Assembly: GCA_910575775.1 (NCBI GenBank)
Contig: CAJTEY010000001.1
Location: 186,001 to 250,000, forward strand
Source: Lachnospiraceae bacterium
GTDB lineage: Bacteria; Bacillota; Clostridia; Lachnospirales; Lachnospiraceae
Reading direction: 5' to 3'
DNA length: 64,000 bases
Shown: positions 18,491-27,486 of the stretch, piece after piece
How the letters are laid out: each line of letters begins with the position of its first letter
Position numbering within the stretch: the first letter of the stretch is position 1
Translations under genes and position numbers: made by a program
Notes under the pieces: generated by a model
What the model was told of the DNA's origin: nothing
Seen by the model: the letters and a program-made list of their open reading frames with translations, nothing else
Database searches by the model: none

Positions 18491-20634
18491 CAGTTAAACA
18501 ATCCCCTTTTCTGCAAATGTTTCACGGTTTCCGCCGGCATCGCGGTCACCTCCATGACCGCCTCCAGATGATTCTCCTCCTCAGAGGGAAGTCCCCAGAG
18601 GGAAAGGGTGATGTTCGGATCTTCCGTAGGAAAAGCGTATGTGTCCTCCCCGATCTTAAACCCGTTCATCTGAATCTGCTTTCCTTTTAAGGAAATTTCC
18701 CCACCGTTCCAGCTGATTCTCTTGATATAAATCACGCAGGTATGACTACCCGGGTCAATCCTTACCGCGCTCCGTCCTCGCGCAATGCGTACGGAAAGCT
18801 CCACCATACCCTCGCCGGTTCGCAGAACCTGTTCACCGTCCTCCTCCGGGAAAAAGGACTGCTCCTCAAGGAAACCTCTCCCGGTATCCTCATAAATCTG
18901 TATACGATTGTCCACAGACTTATTGGTCAGCCCCTCGCAGAAATCTGCCAGCCGGTAAACGGGCTGACCGATGGCCTCCCTGATCTCCGCCATGGAAAGC
19001 CGCTTTCCCGTCACATACTTCTGGAATTTCATCTCCTGCCTGCGGTACTGTTCCGCCTCGACAGGTCCAATCTGTAGTCTGCTCATTATCAAATCAGGAT
19101 TTAATCCATTTCTTTTTTCATCCTCAAGCAGATAGCAGTAGAGGGCGCGAAAAGCAATTTCTCTTGTCTCAATAGCCCTGTCAAAAGTCCATTCGCAGTC
19201 AATCAGCCCCCACTTTTCCTCATTTATATAACGTTCGATATTAATATTCCGATTTGAGTCCCCATTTTCATCACACGCGTTACTTCCTTGTGGAATCAAG
19301 AGATTTGCGAAAATCAAGTCATAGTCGGCAATCTCTTTCTCCTCTCCCCATGTGATCCGTTTCAAGTACTCGTCGAAGAGACTGTGAAAACCTTCAAGGT
19401 CATTTTTCTCCAGACACTCGTCAAGAATTTCTTCCAGTGTCCGCCCTTCCAAAAATTTAATCGTGATATAAGGTGTGCCGTCAGCCTCTCTTTCCAGCTT
19501 GCACGCATTGACCTCAAGGCGACTCCCCTCATACCGTTCGGCCAGCTTGTCGCAGGCCGCAGCCGTGGCTTCGATGTGCTCCCAGGCTCTTTTTGATAAC
19601 GGATGTTTCTCTATTCTTCTGCCAAATCCGATACTCCTCTGTAACGTTTTGATCTGAAATTCTTCCTTTCTGTCGTTGGAGTACTTCACATATTCCTCTG
19701 ACAGGGCAGGGCCCAGAAGGAGCATATAGGAATTGGAAAAGAGAGGAAACTGTCCTTCCTTCAATACGGTGTCAAAGACACGCTTCTCATCAAAGAGCTG
19801 CAGTCTGTCACGGTCAAAATTACGCATGTTATTTGATAATTCCCCGCGATTCGGAAGCCTTCTGTCGGAATAGAGTGTTGTCATAAACTTATAGTCGGGA
19901 TAAGGATAATACATCTGCATCTCCGAAAAGCCGCATCGCCGGGCTATGGCGAGAAGGCCGTCTCTCGTAAAGGTGCGCACCACACCGCCCTCCGGGTAGT
20001 CCTCAATTCCCCCAAAATACGTGCCCAGATGGTCTTCTCTGCATCCGGCCCAATACTTTAATCCAAATTTATTTTCTATGGCAATCGCAATATGCCCCCC
20101 GGGCTTCAAGTGCTTCTTAATAATCCGCAGAAAATCATCAAATGGCGTTTCCGAGCCGATATACGCCTGCGCGTACTCAAAGACGCCGATCAGACAGATA
20201 TAGTCATAGTCATCGGGCAGATCCGGCTCCACATCCTGAAAATTGCCCACATGGATCGTCACATTGTCCGCGTCCATATGACGGTAGGCATTGATCATGC
20301 TCCGCTTTTTGGACAGCTCCACACATGTCACTTCCCCGGCCCGCCTTGACAGGGCCCCCGTGATCGCGCCGCAGCCTGATCCGACTTCCAGTACCTTCAT
20401 GGCACGGCTGACCGGCAACCACTCCACAATATTTTCCCGGAGCGGAGAGAGGTGGTACAAAATCTCCCAGCTCTTTCTCTCTTCTATGATTCTCTGGTAC
20501 TCCACCTCCGCACAGTCCCTTGCAATGGCGAGCAGCTCGTCTTCTATCTCTCCGTCACAGTAGAAATCCTCGCCCGGGTAATGAGTTAAATCCAGTTTTA
20601 TTTTTCCTATTCTCTCTGTTTTATCTTCCGGCAT
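18490..20634 (-). CDS. WbdD-like SAM methyltransferase fused to kinase-like domain
   Basis: 714 aa. The N-terminal class I methyltransferase has SAM motif VLEVGSGCGAIT (81-92), an acidic strand VELS and LKPGG. After ~310 a protein-kinase-like region follows: possible ATP-lysine segment EKHPLSKRAWEHI, hinge-like FLEGRTLEEIL, catalytic-loop-like DYDLIFAN with Asp439 and Asn444 spaced exactly as in HxDxxxxN, and metal-binding-like LIDCEW (Asp479). A beta-rich domain ends the protein (~600-700). E. coli WbdD is a methyltransferase/kinase of similar size that caps O9a mannan and sets chain length. Gene order permease-ATPase-this-GT parallels wzm-wzt-wbdD-wbdA. The capping role is inference; the C-terminal coiled-coil ruler of WbdD is not seen. 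Confidence 0.72.
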   Translation of the reverse strand: MPEDKTERIGKIKLDLTHYPGEDFYCDGEIEDELLAIARDCAEVEYQRIIEERKSWEILYHLSPLRENIVEWLPVSRAMKVLEVGSGCGAITGALSRRAGEVTCVELSKKRSMINAYRHMDADNVTIHVGNFQDVEPDLPDDYDYICLIGVFEYAQAYIGSETPFDDFLRIIKKHLKPGGHIAIAIENKFGLKYWAGCREDHLGTYFGGIEDYPEGGVVRTFTRDGLLAIARRCGFSEMQMYYPYPDYKFMTTLYSDRRLPNRGELSNNMRNFDRDRLQLFDEKRVFDTVLKEGQFPLFSNSYMLLLGPALSEEYVKYSNDRKEEFQIKTLQRSIGFGRRIEKHPLSKRAWEHIEATAAACDKLAERYEGSRLEVNACKLEREADGTPYITIKFLEGRTLEEILDECLEKNDLEGFHSLFDEYLKRITWGEEKEIADYDLIFANLLIPQGSNACDENGDSNRNINIERYINEEKWGLIDCEWTFDRAIETREIAFRALYCYLLEDEKRNGLNPDLIMSRLQIGPVEAEQYRRQEMKFQKYVTGKRLSMAEIREAIGQPVYRLADFCEGLTNKSVDNRIQIYEDTGRGFLEEQSFFPEEDGEQVLRTGEGMVELSVRIARGRSAVRIDPGSHTCVIYIKRISWNGGEISLKGKQIQMNGFKIGEDTYAFPTEDPNITLSLWGLPSEEENHLEAVMEVTAMPAETVKHLQKRGLFN

Positions 20635-20699
20635 CTTCCATTCCTTCCCATCAGCAGCTTTCTTTCCTGCCCACAGTGTCCGCCCATAAATATCATGCG

Positions 20700-22028
20700 C
20701 TATTTTACCACGACTTTAGAATTCATGTCGTAAAATCCCACCGTATCTTTATCGGAAATCACCGTCACGCCCAGCACGTCGTAGAGCCGGTGATATACCG
20801 TGAAATCATCCTCCTCATACCCGGTCACACCAAGCGAAAGAAGGTACTCTCCTCCCTGCAGATTCATATCCTGGGTGAAGGTGATTTCCTTCGTCTCCCC
20901 GGCCTCCACAGATTCGAGAAACGCTTTCTCAAACATCGTGTTGGTGCCCGTGATCTCCGTACCGCGCACCGTTTTGATGGTGAAGGCAAAAATCGGCGCG
21001 GCAATCTTTTCCGTCATCTCCACACGCATATGAATGGTAAACGCGCTTCCCTTCAAAATGGTGGCAGTTCTCGTCCCCTTCTCATCCGTAATATAGTATT
21101 CCGTAATCTGTGCCTTTTTAGAACCGTATTCCAGCAGCTCCGGGTTTTCCGCACACCCGGCCGCGCCGGAGACATTCCTTTTTCCCGGCTCCGCCCCGTC
21201 CATCTTGCTGCCGTCCACGCCCTTCGCCGCCATCGCCCGAAGCTGTTCATCGTCCAGCAGCCGCTCGCCTTCCGACTCAGGCGCCGTATACTGTCCGACC
21301 AGCACCTGCTTGTATGTGTCTATCATCTGCTTGGGCGCGCCTTCTCCCAGTTTGATTCCCTGGTTTAAAAGCACCACCCGGTCACAGTATTTGCTGATAC
21401 TGCTCAGATCATGGCTGACGAAGACAATCGTCTTGCCCATCTCCTTAAATTCCTCAAATTTGTGATAACATTTGGCTTGAAAAAAAACATCGCCAACCGA
21501 AAGAGCCTCATCCACAATCAGGATCTCCGGGTCGATGTTGATGGCTACCGCAAAAGCCAGCCGCACGAACATACCGCTGGAATAAGTCTTGGCAGGCTGA
21601 TATACATAGTCTCCGATGTCTGCAAATGCCAGAATTTCATCCAGCTTCTGGTCGATCTCCTTCTTGGAAAAGCCGATCATCGTGCCATTTAAGTAAATAT
21701 TTTCAATGCCGTTGTACTCCATATTGAATCCGGCGCCAAGCTCCAGCAGCGCAGAGATGCGCCCGTTGACCTCCACCTCGCCTGCCGTAGGAGAGAGAAC
21801 GCCTGTTATTATTTTTAAAATTGTGGATTTCCCGGAACCGTTGGTGCCGATAATCCCGACGCATTCCCCCTGCCTTATGGTCATATTGACCCCTTTTAAA
21901 GCACGGTGCTCCGTATGATGTTTTCCACGCCCGATGTGCAGCGCCTCCTTGAGCCGTTCCGAAGGCTTGTCGTAGAGTTTATACACTTTTTCGAGATCTG
22001 TGACCTTGATCGCGATATGATTATCCAT
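20700..22028 (-). CDS. wzt: ABC transporter ATPase with Wzt-type C-terminal carbohydrate-binding domain
   Basis: Energises export of lipid-linked polysaccharide. 442 aa from the ATG at 22028 (GAGGAAAT upstream; the ATG at 22058 has no site). The ATPase part has Walker A GTNGSGKST (61-69), signature TYSSGM (149-154), Walker B ILIVDEA (169-175) and H206. Beyond ~290 comes a ~150-aa beta domain ending DTVGFYDMNSKVVVK, the layout of Wzt C-domains that bind the finished, capped non-reducing end. TagH, the teichoic acid ATPase, lacks this kind of domain, so Wzt is the closer type. Partner permease is upstream across a 145-nt gap. Confidence 0.9.
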   Translation of the reverse strand: MDNHIAIKVTDLEKVYKLYDKPSERLKEALHIGRGKHHTEHRALKGVNMTIRQGECVGIIGTNGSGKSTILKIITGVLSPTAGEVEVNGRISALLELGAGFNMEYNGIENIYLNGTMIGFSKKEIDQKLDEILAFADIGDYVYQPAKTYSSGMFVRLAFAVAINIDPEILIVDEALSVGDVFFQAKCYHKFEEFKEMGKTIVFVSHDLSSISKYCDRVVLLNQGIKLGEGAPKQMIDTYKQVLVGQYTAPESEGERLLDDEQLRAMAAKGVDGSKMDGAEPGKRNVSGAAGCAENPELLEYGSKKAQITEYYITDEKGTRTATILKGSAFTIHMRVEMTEKIAAPIFAFTIKTVRGTEITGTNTMFEKAFLESVEAGETKEITFTQDMNLQGGEYLLSLGVTGYEEDDFTVYHRLYDVLGVTVISDKDTVGFYDMNSKVVVK

Positions 22029-22129
22029 ACCATATTTCCTCGCATGATATATGGGCATTGCCGCCGCCCGAATCCGCTTTGCTGCTTCTCGCTCGCAGGC
22101 TGGCGCCCTGTTTCATTCCGCAGTTACGC

Positions 22130-22151
22130 CGAGGCTGCGTAGCAGTCCTCG
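22130..22151. repeat. Short palindrome in the permease-ATPase gap
   Basis: CGAGGCTGC and GCAG-T-CCTCG pair around GTA (one bulged T). It sits in an otherwise featureless 145-nt spacer between the two ABC transporter genes (22029-22173). No ORF with a ribosome binding site is visible there. Confidence 0.4.
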
Positions 22152-22173
22152 TGACCGGGCTTGCTCGATCGGC

Positions 22174-23208
22174 TCATAGCACATCTGCAAAATGACTGCG
22201 CAGCCTTCTGAACACCAGTGTCCCGATACAGAACATACTGATTGTAAAAATCCAAAAATAAGTGGAAGAGTAGAAGTGTTCCCAGAACCACACTTCCTCA
22301 AAAATCGCGCTCCGATAACCGTTTACAATATATACAAGCGGATTCAGCTTAAAAAGCGTCTTCATGTTATCACTGGGCAGCATATTGATGTTCCACATAA
22401 TAGGCGTCGCCCACATGCCGATCTGAAGCGCAATGCTGATCACCTGCTGCAGATCTCTGATAAAAACTACCAGTGCGCTCGTCAGATAGCTCAGTGCCAG
22501 CACAAAGAAAACCAGACAGAGACTGTAGTAGAGAAGCTGCACCGTGTAAATCGAGGGGGTGTAACCGTAGCACACCGCCACCACCAGCAGAATGCCCACA
22601 AAAAATACATGAATGAACGTGGCCGCAACCACCTTGATGATGGGCAGGATACTGATGTTAAACACCACTTTCTTAACAAGATAGGTGTACTCCACAAGCG
22701 CCATCGTCCCCTGGGAGATTGCCTCCGAGAAATAGAACCAGGGCACCAGTCCCGCCATCAGATAGAGTACATAGGGCGGCGCTACGCCGTCCGATGCCAG
22801 AAACTCCACCCTCGCCTGAAATACTTTGTCAAACACGATCCAGTACATCAGCACCGTCACCACAGGCTGCGCCAGCGCCCACACAATCCCGAGATAGGAT
22901 CCTGCATACCGCTTCTTAAAGTCGTTTTTCGCCAATTTCCAGATCAGTCCCCTGCTCTGGAAAAGCTCCACCGGAATGGTCACGATCCTGTCATGATAAA
23001 TCGTAAATATGATACAGGTGAAGGTAATCAGTACGCAGCCGCTTACCTTCTTCATCTGCTCCGTCACCTGATCGGCAAGCGGATTGTGATGAAGAATCAG
23101 CACAGATGCCAAAAGCAGGCCAAATCCCCAGAATACAGCTATCGCCGCTGACTTCGGAAATTCCTTTTTCCTTATGCAGTTTTTCTCTTCCTGTCTCTTT
23201 TCGCTCAT
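22174..23208 (-). CDS. wzm: Polysaccharide ABC transporter permease (Wzm/TagG type)
   Basis: ABC-2 membrane subunit of a polysaccharide exporter. 344 aa from the ATG at 23208, which follows an AAGG-containing site; upstream in-frame starts overlap the end of rmlC. A short cytoplasmic head with one hydrophobic helix pair is followed by the family core beginning LFQSRGLIWKLAKNDFKKRYAGSYLG in two parts (amphipathic interface helix, then WALAQPVVTVLMYW), with about six transmembrane segments in total. NPLVYIVNGYRSAIF near the end is a typical Wzm/TagG motif. It works with the Wzt-like ATPase just downstream. The extra N-terminal hydrophobic hairpin (~18-60) is longer than in common Wzm proteins. 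Confidence 0.9.
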   Translation of the reverse strand: MSEKRQEEKNCIRKKEFPKSAAIAVFWGFGLLLASVLILHHNPLADQVTEQMKKVSGCVLITFTCIIFTIYHDRIVTIPVELFQSRGLIWKLAKNDFKKRYAGSYLGIVWALAQPVVTVLMYWIVFDKVFQARVEFLASDGVAPPYVLYLMAGLVPWFYFSEAISQGTMALVEYTYLVKKVVFNISILPIIKVVAATFIHVFFVGILLVVAVCYGYTPSIYTVQLLYYSLCLVFFVLALSYLTSALVVFIRDLQQVISIALQIGMWATPIMWNINMLPSDNMKTLFKLNPLVYIVNGYRSAIFEEVWFWEHFYSSTYFWIFTISMFCIGTLVFRRLRSHFADVL

Positions 23209-23246
23209 GTTACTGCCTTCTTGATCTGCAAAGAATGCCGCGTTTC

Positions 23247-23810
23247 TCACGCCCGGTACTTCTCTGTAAAGGAGGAAAGGCCCTCCCACTTTTTATCCTT
23301 GTCGGACATCACAAGTTCCATCCCCCCGGGAATCGGCCACTCCACACCAATCTCAGGATCACTGTAAAGAATACCGCCCTCATCATTGGGATGATAAAAG
23401 TCCGTACATTTGTAAGAAAATTCTGCGTAGTCGGAAAGCACCAGAAAGCCGTGGGCAAAGTTCTTCGGAATAAAAAACTGCTTTTTGTTCTCAGCAGAAA
23501 GGGTTACACCGTACCACTTGCCATAAGTCGCGGATCCCGGCCGCAGATCCACCGCCACGTCAAACACCTCGCCGGCAATCACCCGTACCAGCTTGTCCTG
23601 CGGATAATTGATCTGAAAATGCAGCCCTCTGAGCACGCCCTTCACCGACGCGGACTGGTTATCCTGCACAAAAACCTGATCGATTCCCGCCGCCTTATAG
23701 TCCTCGTAATGGTAAGTCTCCATAAAATAACCCCTGTTGTCCCCAAACACCGCCGGAGTAATCACCTTAAGCCCTTCAATTTCGCACGTCTCCACTGTTA
23801 TTTTTCCCAT
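23247..23810 (-). CDS. rfbC: dTDP-4-dehydrorhamnose 3,5-epimerase
   Basis: Third step of dTDP-L-rhamnose synthesis. At 187 aa it has normal RmlC size. Conserved features: FGDNRGYFMETY, VQDNQSASVKGVLRGLHFQ (with the active-site His in RGLHFQ), FDVAVDLRPGS, and FIPKNFAHGFLVLSD with FSYKCTDFY. AAGGAGG precedes the ATG. It lies between the GH25 gene and the exporter permease in the rmlB unit, tying rhamnose-type sugar supply to the exported polymer. The C-terminal DPEIGVEWPI is standard. Also called rmlC. Confidence 0.97.
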   Translation of the reverse strand: MGKITVETCEIEGLKVITPAVFGDNRGYFMETYHYEDYKAAGIDQVFVQDNQSASVKGVLRGLHFQINYPQDKLVRVIAGEVFDVAVDLRPGSATYGKWYGVTLSAENKKQFFIPKNFAHGFLVLSDYAEFSYKCTDFYHPNDEGGILYSDPEIGVEWPIPGGMELVMSDKDKKWEGLSSFTEKYRA

Positions 23811-23844
23811 CGTAATTTCCTCCTTGTTTACCGGTCTGGCTGAA

Positions 23845-25197
23845 CTATTCTACCGGTACATTTCCCGTATCCCCGTTCACCACGCCGGAATACCCTGCGG
23901 CGCCTTTGGCGTGATTGATGGAAGTATCAATATTCATGTAGCACAGGTTCAGATCCACATTTGTGGAAATGCCGTCCACCGTTCCCTTTGAGGTATACTG
24001 CCACATATGATAATAATACGCATCGTATGTAGGCGCATCCGCGTACTCCGCCAGCCAGATTCTGTAATCCGACAATCTCGACATATCAAGCCTGTCATTG
24101 AGCCAGTTGCGGGAAGCGTATACGCCCGTCTCATAACCCGCCGCCTCAATAGTCTGCAGGAATGCCCTGTGCGCCCTTGTCCGCTCATCACTGTCCAGCC
24201 CGTCGGCTCTCCCCCTGCCACCGGCGCTCTCACTGTCGAGAAATACCGGGTAATCCACATCATAATTTTCGATCAGACGGATCACCATGGAAGCCTCCTC
24301 CACAGCCTCCACCTCATCCAGAGCCTGGGTGAAGAAGTAAACGCCCACGGGAATGCCTGCCGAGATGGCGCCCTCTATGTTCTCCTCGTATCTGGGATCG
24401 ATAACCAGCGCACCTGTCGTCGCACCCCGGTATCCACAGCGGATAATGGCAAATTCCACACCCGCATCCTTCACCGCCTCCCAGTTGATTTCCTGATTCC
24501 ACTTGGAAACATCGATGCCGAGCTTCGCGCTGCCTTTGTCAAACTGCAGCTCCATATTCTCTGTGCCGTCCGCATCCTCCTCGGCGCTGTTGACCGCCTT
24601 ATCCTCCTTTTCCGGGTCGATGTCTTCCTCCGTCACCATCAGATACTCAATATTGTCAAGCACCCGGTACTCGATATCCTGGCGTACTTGTATCGTAGTG
24701 ATGGTGTTCGGCACACGGAAGCCGTCTTTTTCGTTGAGAAACACACTGTACTCCCCGGAGCGCAGGCCGTCCACATAAATCACGCCGTCCTTGTCGTTAT
24801 CTGTGTATTCGCCCACATCCTGAATCGTGACAGTGAAATCCGCTCCTGTCACCAGGCGTCCAACGCTGTCTACCACCATGATCCGCAGATCCTTGGCCAC
24901 GGAGCTCATCATCAGGGACACACTCCTGCCGGAGTAGGATTCGATGCTCTTAAACTTGACCTCCGGGTCAAAAAAGGTCTCATCCCTCAGAAAAGCAGAC
25001 AGGTCGCCTCCGATCTGCCCATCCTCCGTCTCCACCGCTTCCTCCTGCGCAGTCATCTCCTCCTGCACCGGCTCCCTCTCCGCAAGGCCGAGTTTTTGTT
25101 TCACCGTATCTAAATTCACAATGGCGATCACCGCAAACACCACCAAAAATACAACGATCATGCCGGCCATCGCCCATTTCATCCGTCTAGAGCCCAT
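23845..25197 (-). CDS. Membrane-anchored GH25 muramidase
   Basis: 450 aa. One N-terminal transmembrane segment (~10-28), a linker, an Ig-like or transthyretin-like beta domain (~75-180, [20 protein letters not shown] split over two strands) and a C-terminal GH25 lysozyme domain (~225-425) with [20 protein letters not shown] and FLDSES catalytic Asp/Glu. GH25 enzymes cut the MurNAc-GlcNAc bond. The ATG at 25197 has GAGG 7 nt upstream and overlaps the end of rmlA by 11 nt, so translation is coupled. Its beta domain and catalytic domain resemble the muramidase at 32741-35638. A short tail of ~20 residues follows the catalytic domain. Confidence 0.9.
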   Translation of the reverse strand: MGSRRMKWAMAGMIVVFLVVFAVIAIVNLDTVKQKLGLAEREPVQEEMTAQEEAVETEDGQIGGDLSAFLRDETFFDPEVKFKSIESYSGRSVSLMMSSVAKDLRIMVVDSVGRLVTGADFTVTIQDVGEYTDNDKDGVIYVDGLRSGEYSVFLNEKDGFRVPNTITTIQVRQDIEYRVLDNIEYLMVTEEDIDPEKEDKAVNSAEEDADGTENMELQFDKGSAKLGIDVSKWNQEINWEAVKDAGVEFAIIRCGYRGATTGALVIDPRYEENIEGAISAGIPVGVYFFTQALDEVEAVEEASMVIRLIENYDVDYPVFLDSESAGGRGRADGLDSDERTRAHRAFLQTIEAAGYETGVYASRNWLNDRLDMSRLSDYRIWLAEYADAPTYDAYYYHMWQYTSKGTVDGISTNVDLNLCYMNIDTSINHAKGAAGYSGVVNGDTGNVPVE

Positions 25198-26056
25198 TTG
25201 CAACCTCTACTATATACTGTCCGTAAGCAGTCTTCATAAGCGGCTCCGCCAGCTTAAGAAGCTGCTCCTTGGTGATAAACCCTCTCCTGTAAGCGATCTC
25301 CTCAATACAGGAAATATAAAGCCCCTGTCTCTTCTGGAAAGCCGCCACAAAATCCGCCGCATCGAGCAGCATGTCATGACTTCCCGTATCCAGCCACGCG
25401 AAGCCGCGGCCGAGTGTTTCCACCCGCAGCGCTCCTCTTTGCAGATATTCATTGTTAATGCTTGTAATCTCTATTTCTCCTCTGGCAGAAGGCTTCACAT
25501 TCCTTGCGATCTCCACCACGTCATTGTCATAAAAATACAGTCCCGGCACCGCGTAGTTGCTCTTCGGATGCTCCGGCTTCTCCTCGATGGAGAGGGCCAT
25601 GCCGTTCTCGTCGAACTCCACCACGCCGTACTCCCTCGGATCTCTCACATAATAGCCGAAAATGGTGGCGCCGCTCTCCCTTGCCGCCACTTCCTTAAGC
25701 ACCTTGGAAAAACTCTGTCCGTAAAAAATATTGTCGCCGAGAATCAAGGCCACGCTGTCTGTCCCGATAAAATCCGCACCGATGATAAAGGCGTCTGCAA
25801 GCCCTCTCGGATATTCCTGGACCGCATACTCCATCCGAAGGCCAAGCTGCTCTCCCGTGCCGAAAAGTTCCCGAAAAACCGGCACGTCCCTGGGTGTGGA
25901 AATGATCAGGATCTCCCTGATTCCCGCCAGCATCAGAATAGACAGCGGATAATAGATCATCGGCTTATCATAGATCGGCATAATCTGTTTGGAAACCGCT
26001 TTGGTCAGCGGATAGAGCCTGGTACCCGAGCCGCCTGCTAAAATAATTCCTTTCAT
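25187..26056 (-). CDS. rfbA: Glucose-1-phosphate thymidylyltransferase
   Basis: First step of dTDP-rhamnose synthesis: glucose-1-phosphate plus dTTP gives dTDP-glucose. 289 aa, the usual RmlA length. The nucleotide-binding [13 protein letters not shown] is at the N-terminus, with [34 protein letters not shown] and [10 protein letters not shown] in the expected order. It starts downstream of the DUF4956 gene and overlaps the GH25 gene by 11 nt. Also called rmlA. Confidence 0.97.
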   Translation of the reverse strand: MKGIILAGGSGTRLYPLTKAVSKQIMPIYDKPMIYYPLSILMLAGIREILIISTPRDVPVFRELFGTGEQLGLRMEYAVQEYPRGLADAFIIGADFIGTDSVALILGDNIFYGQSFSKVLKEVAARESGATIFGYYVRDPREYGVVEFDENGMALSIEEKPEHPKSNYAVPGLYFYDNDVVEIARNVKPSARGEIEITSINNEYLQRGALRVETLGRGFAWLDTGSHDMLLDAADFVAAFQKRQGLYISCIEEIAYRRGFITKEQLLKLAEPLMKTAYGQYIVEVANGL

Positions 26057-26094
26057 CGCTTTTTTCTCCCATTCATTAAAATAGTATTCTGTGA

Positions 26095-26769
26095 TCAGAA
26101 AGTCACTTCTCCGTCGTGATCAACAAGGGACGCGGAAGTAACGCTGTCCAGATCCATCAGTTCCTCCACCAGCCTGCCGCCCTCCCCGGTTTTGACCTCA
26201 ACCGCCATGTTCAGCTTATCCTTCGTCAGATTGCGCGCTTTCACCTGACACATACCGCAGTGTTTCTCCACAATCTCCATGATCCGCCCCTCTGTCTTGT
26301 AGTCGGAAGCGTTCACCAGAAGGATCACTGCCGGTACGCCTGCGGGCACCCTGTCAAATAATAATATTATCACAGTTATGATGATTGATGCAACTACCGC
26401 CACCACGGCAAAGCCTGCGCCGCATATGATGCCCACACTGATTGACCAGAACAGAAATACCAGATCCATGGGGTCTTTGATGGCCGTACGAAATCTCACA
26501 ATCGACAGCGCGCCCACCATGCCGAGGGAAATCACGATATTGGACTGGATCGTCAGGATCACCGCCGCTGTAATCACGGAAAGCGCAATCAGTGAGAGAT
26601 TAAAGTTCCGATTATAGAAAGCATTTTTATTGACCGTGCGGTAAATCAGAAAAACATAGCCCGCAATCAACACCGTTATCACCATGCACATCACGATCTG
26701 TGCCACATCAATCCTGACGGACGCATAGCCCTCCAGAAACGATTTTTTAAAGATATCAATGAAGTTCAT
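26095..26769 (-). CDS. DUF4956 family membrane protein
   Basis: 224 aa from the ATG at 26769 (GGGGGAGTGAGGGT upstream). Four predicted transmembrane helices lie in the first ~145 residues, with the conserved cytoplasmic motif [20 protein letters not shown] between helices, then a ~75-aa soluble C-terminal domain. Its start overlaps the stop of the VTC gene (ATGA). DUF4956 proteins occur beside VTC-type polymerases and CotH genes in many bacteria; the function is unknown. The conserved Arg-rich loop could bind an anionic product such as polyphosphate, but that is speculation. Confidence 0.88.
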   Translation of the reverse strand: MNFIDIFKKSFLEGYASVRIDVAQIVMCMVITVLIAGYVFLIYRTVNKNAFYNRNFNLSLIALSVITAAVILTIQSNIVISLGMVGALSIVRFRTAIKDPMDLVFLFWSISVGIICGAGFAVVAVVASIIITVIILLFDRVPAGVPAVILLVNASDYKTEGRIMEIVEKHCGMCQVKARNLTKDKLNMAVEVKTGEGGRLVEELMDLDSVTSASLVDHDGEVTF

Positions 26770-27467
26770 ACCCTCACTCCCCCGTAGCAATTATATTTTC
26801 GGCACAGATAATATTTGGAAAAGCTCGTCCACTGTAAGGAATCGAGCGCCAGCCGGTCCTTGATATAGGAGGGCAGAAACTCGTCCCACTTTACCTCCAG
26901 AATGCTTTCCCCCGTGCCAAGCACACACCGAAGCGGAATCTCCGGCTGCAGAAAGCCGGCAATGTCATTCGAGGAGACGATATCGTCATCAAAGGTCACC
27001 CTCACATTGCCCGCATCACACACAAAAGGCGCGCGGATATACTGCACAATCACCACCGGGCGCAGACTTTTCAGCCGCATCTGCGTGAACATGGCCTCCT
27101 GTTTTATGGAAATTTCCCGCTCCGGCTTTGGTATCTCTCCCGCCATAAACTGCCTGCACTGGTCAGGCGTAACCGGACACGCGGTTTTTTTCGTCATGCC
27201 TCTGGACTTTGCCTTGCATTCCAGACTGATCCGGGAAGTGTCGCAGTTGTAAAAGCGTATACGGTATTTCTCCCGGGGATCGTCCCCGTTCTCATTTTCA
27301 TAAAAACAGTCGTCCTCCGGGCTGTCAAAATAGAGGCTGCGGATCAGATACGCCCCGTCCGTCCCCGCGTGGACATCCCGCTCCAGAATGCCCTGCGCCC
27401 GCAGCCGCAGTACCGCCCTCTGTCTTGCGTCTATTCTATATTTATACTCGTGTCTGTACTCTGTCAC
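26766..27467 (-). CDS. VTC-domain polyphosphate polymerase-like protein
   Basis: 233 aa from GTG at 27467 (AGGGAAT upstream, 19 nt after the preceding stop). It matches the VTC domain, a triphosphate-tunnel fold that in yeast Vtc4 makes polyphosphate from ATP: EYRHEYKYRI at the start, IRSLYFDSPEDDCFY, YRIRFYN, LECKAKSRGMTKK, VIVQYIRAPF, and ILEVKWDEFLP at the end. Alternating basic and acidic strand residues are those of a TTM tunnel. It overlaps the DUF4956 gene by 4 nt. Whether it makes polyphosphate here is unproven. Confidence 0.85.
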   Translation of the reverse strand: MTEYRHEYKYRIDARQRAVLRLRAQGILERDVHAGTDGAYLIRSLYFDSPEDDCFYENENGDDPREKYRIRFYNCDTSRISLECKAKSRGMTKKTACPVTPDQCRQFMAGEIPKPEREISIKQEAMFTQMRLKSLRPVVIVQYIRAPFVCDAGNVRVTFDDDIVSSNDIAGFLQPEIPLRCVLGTGESILEVKWDEFLPSYIKDRLALDSLQWTSFSKYYLCRKYNCYGGVRV

Positions 27468-27486
27468 ATTCCCTGCGCTCCCCGCA

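Noticed and set aside
22113-22301. A 62-codon minus-strand frame overlapping the permease end.
   Set aside because: Mostly inside the permease gene in another frame, without binding site or recognisable features.
24007-25113. A 368-codon plus-strand open frame.
   Set aside because: Antisense to the GH25 muramidase; composition is His/Arg/Leu-rich as expected of a shadow frame.
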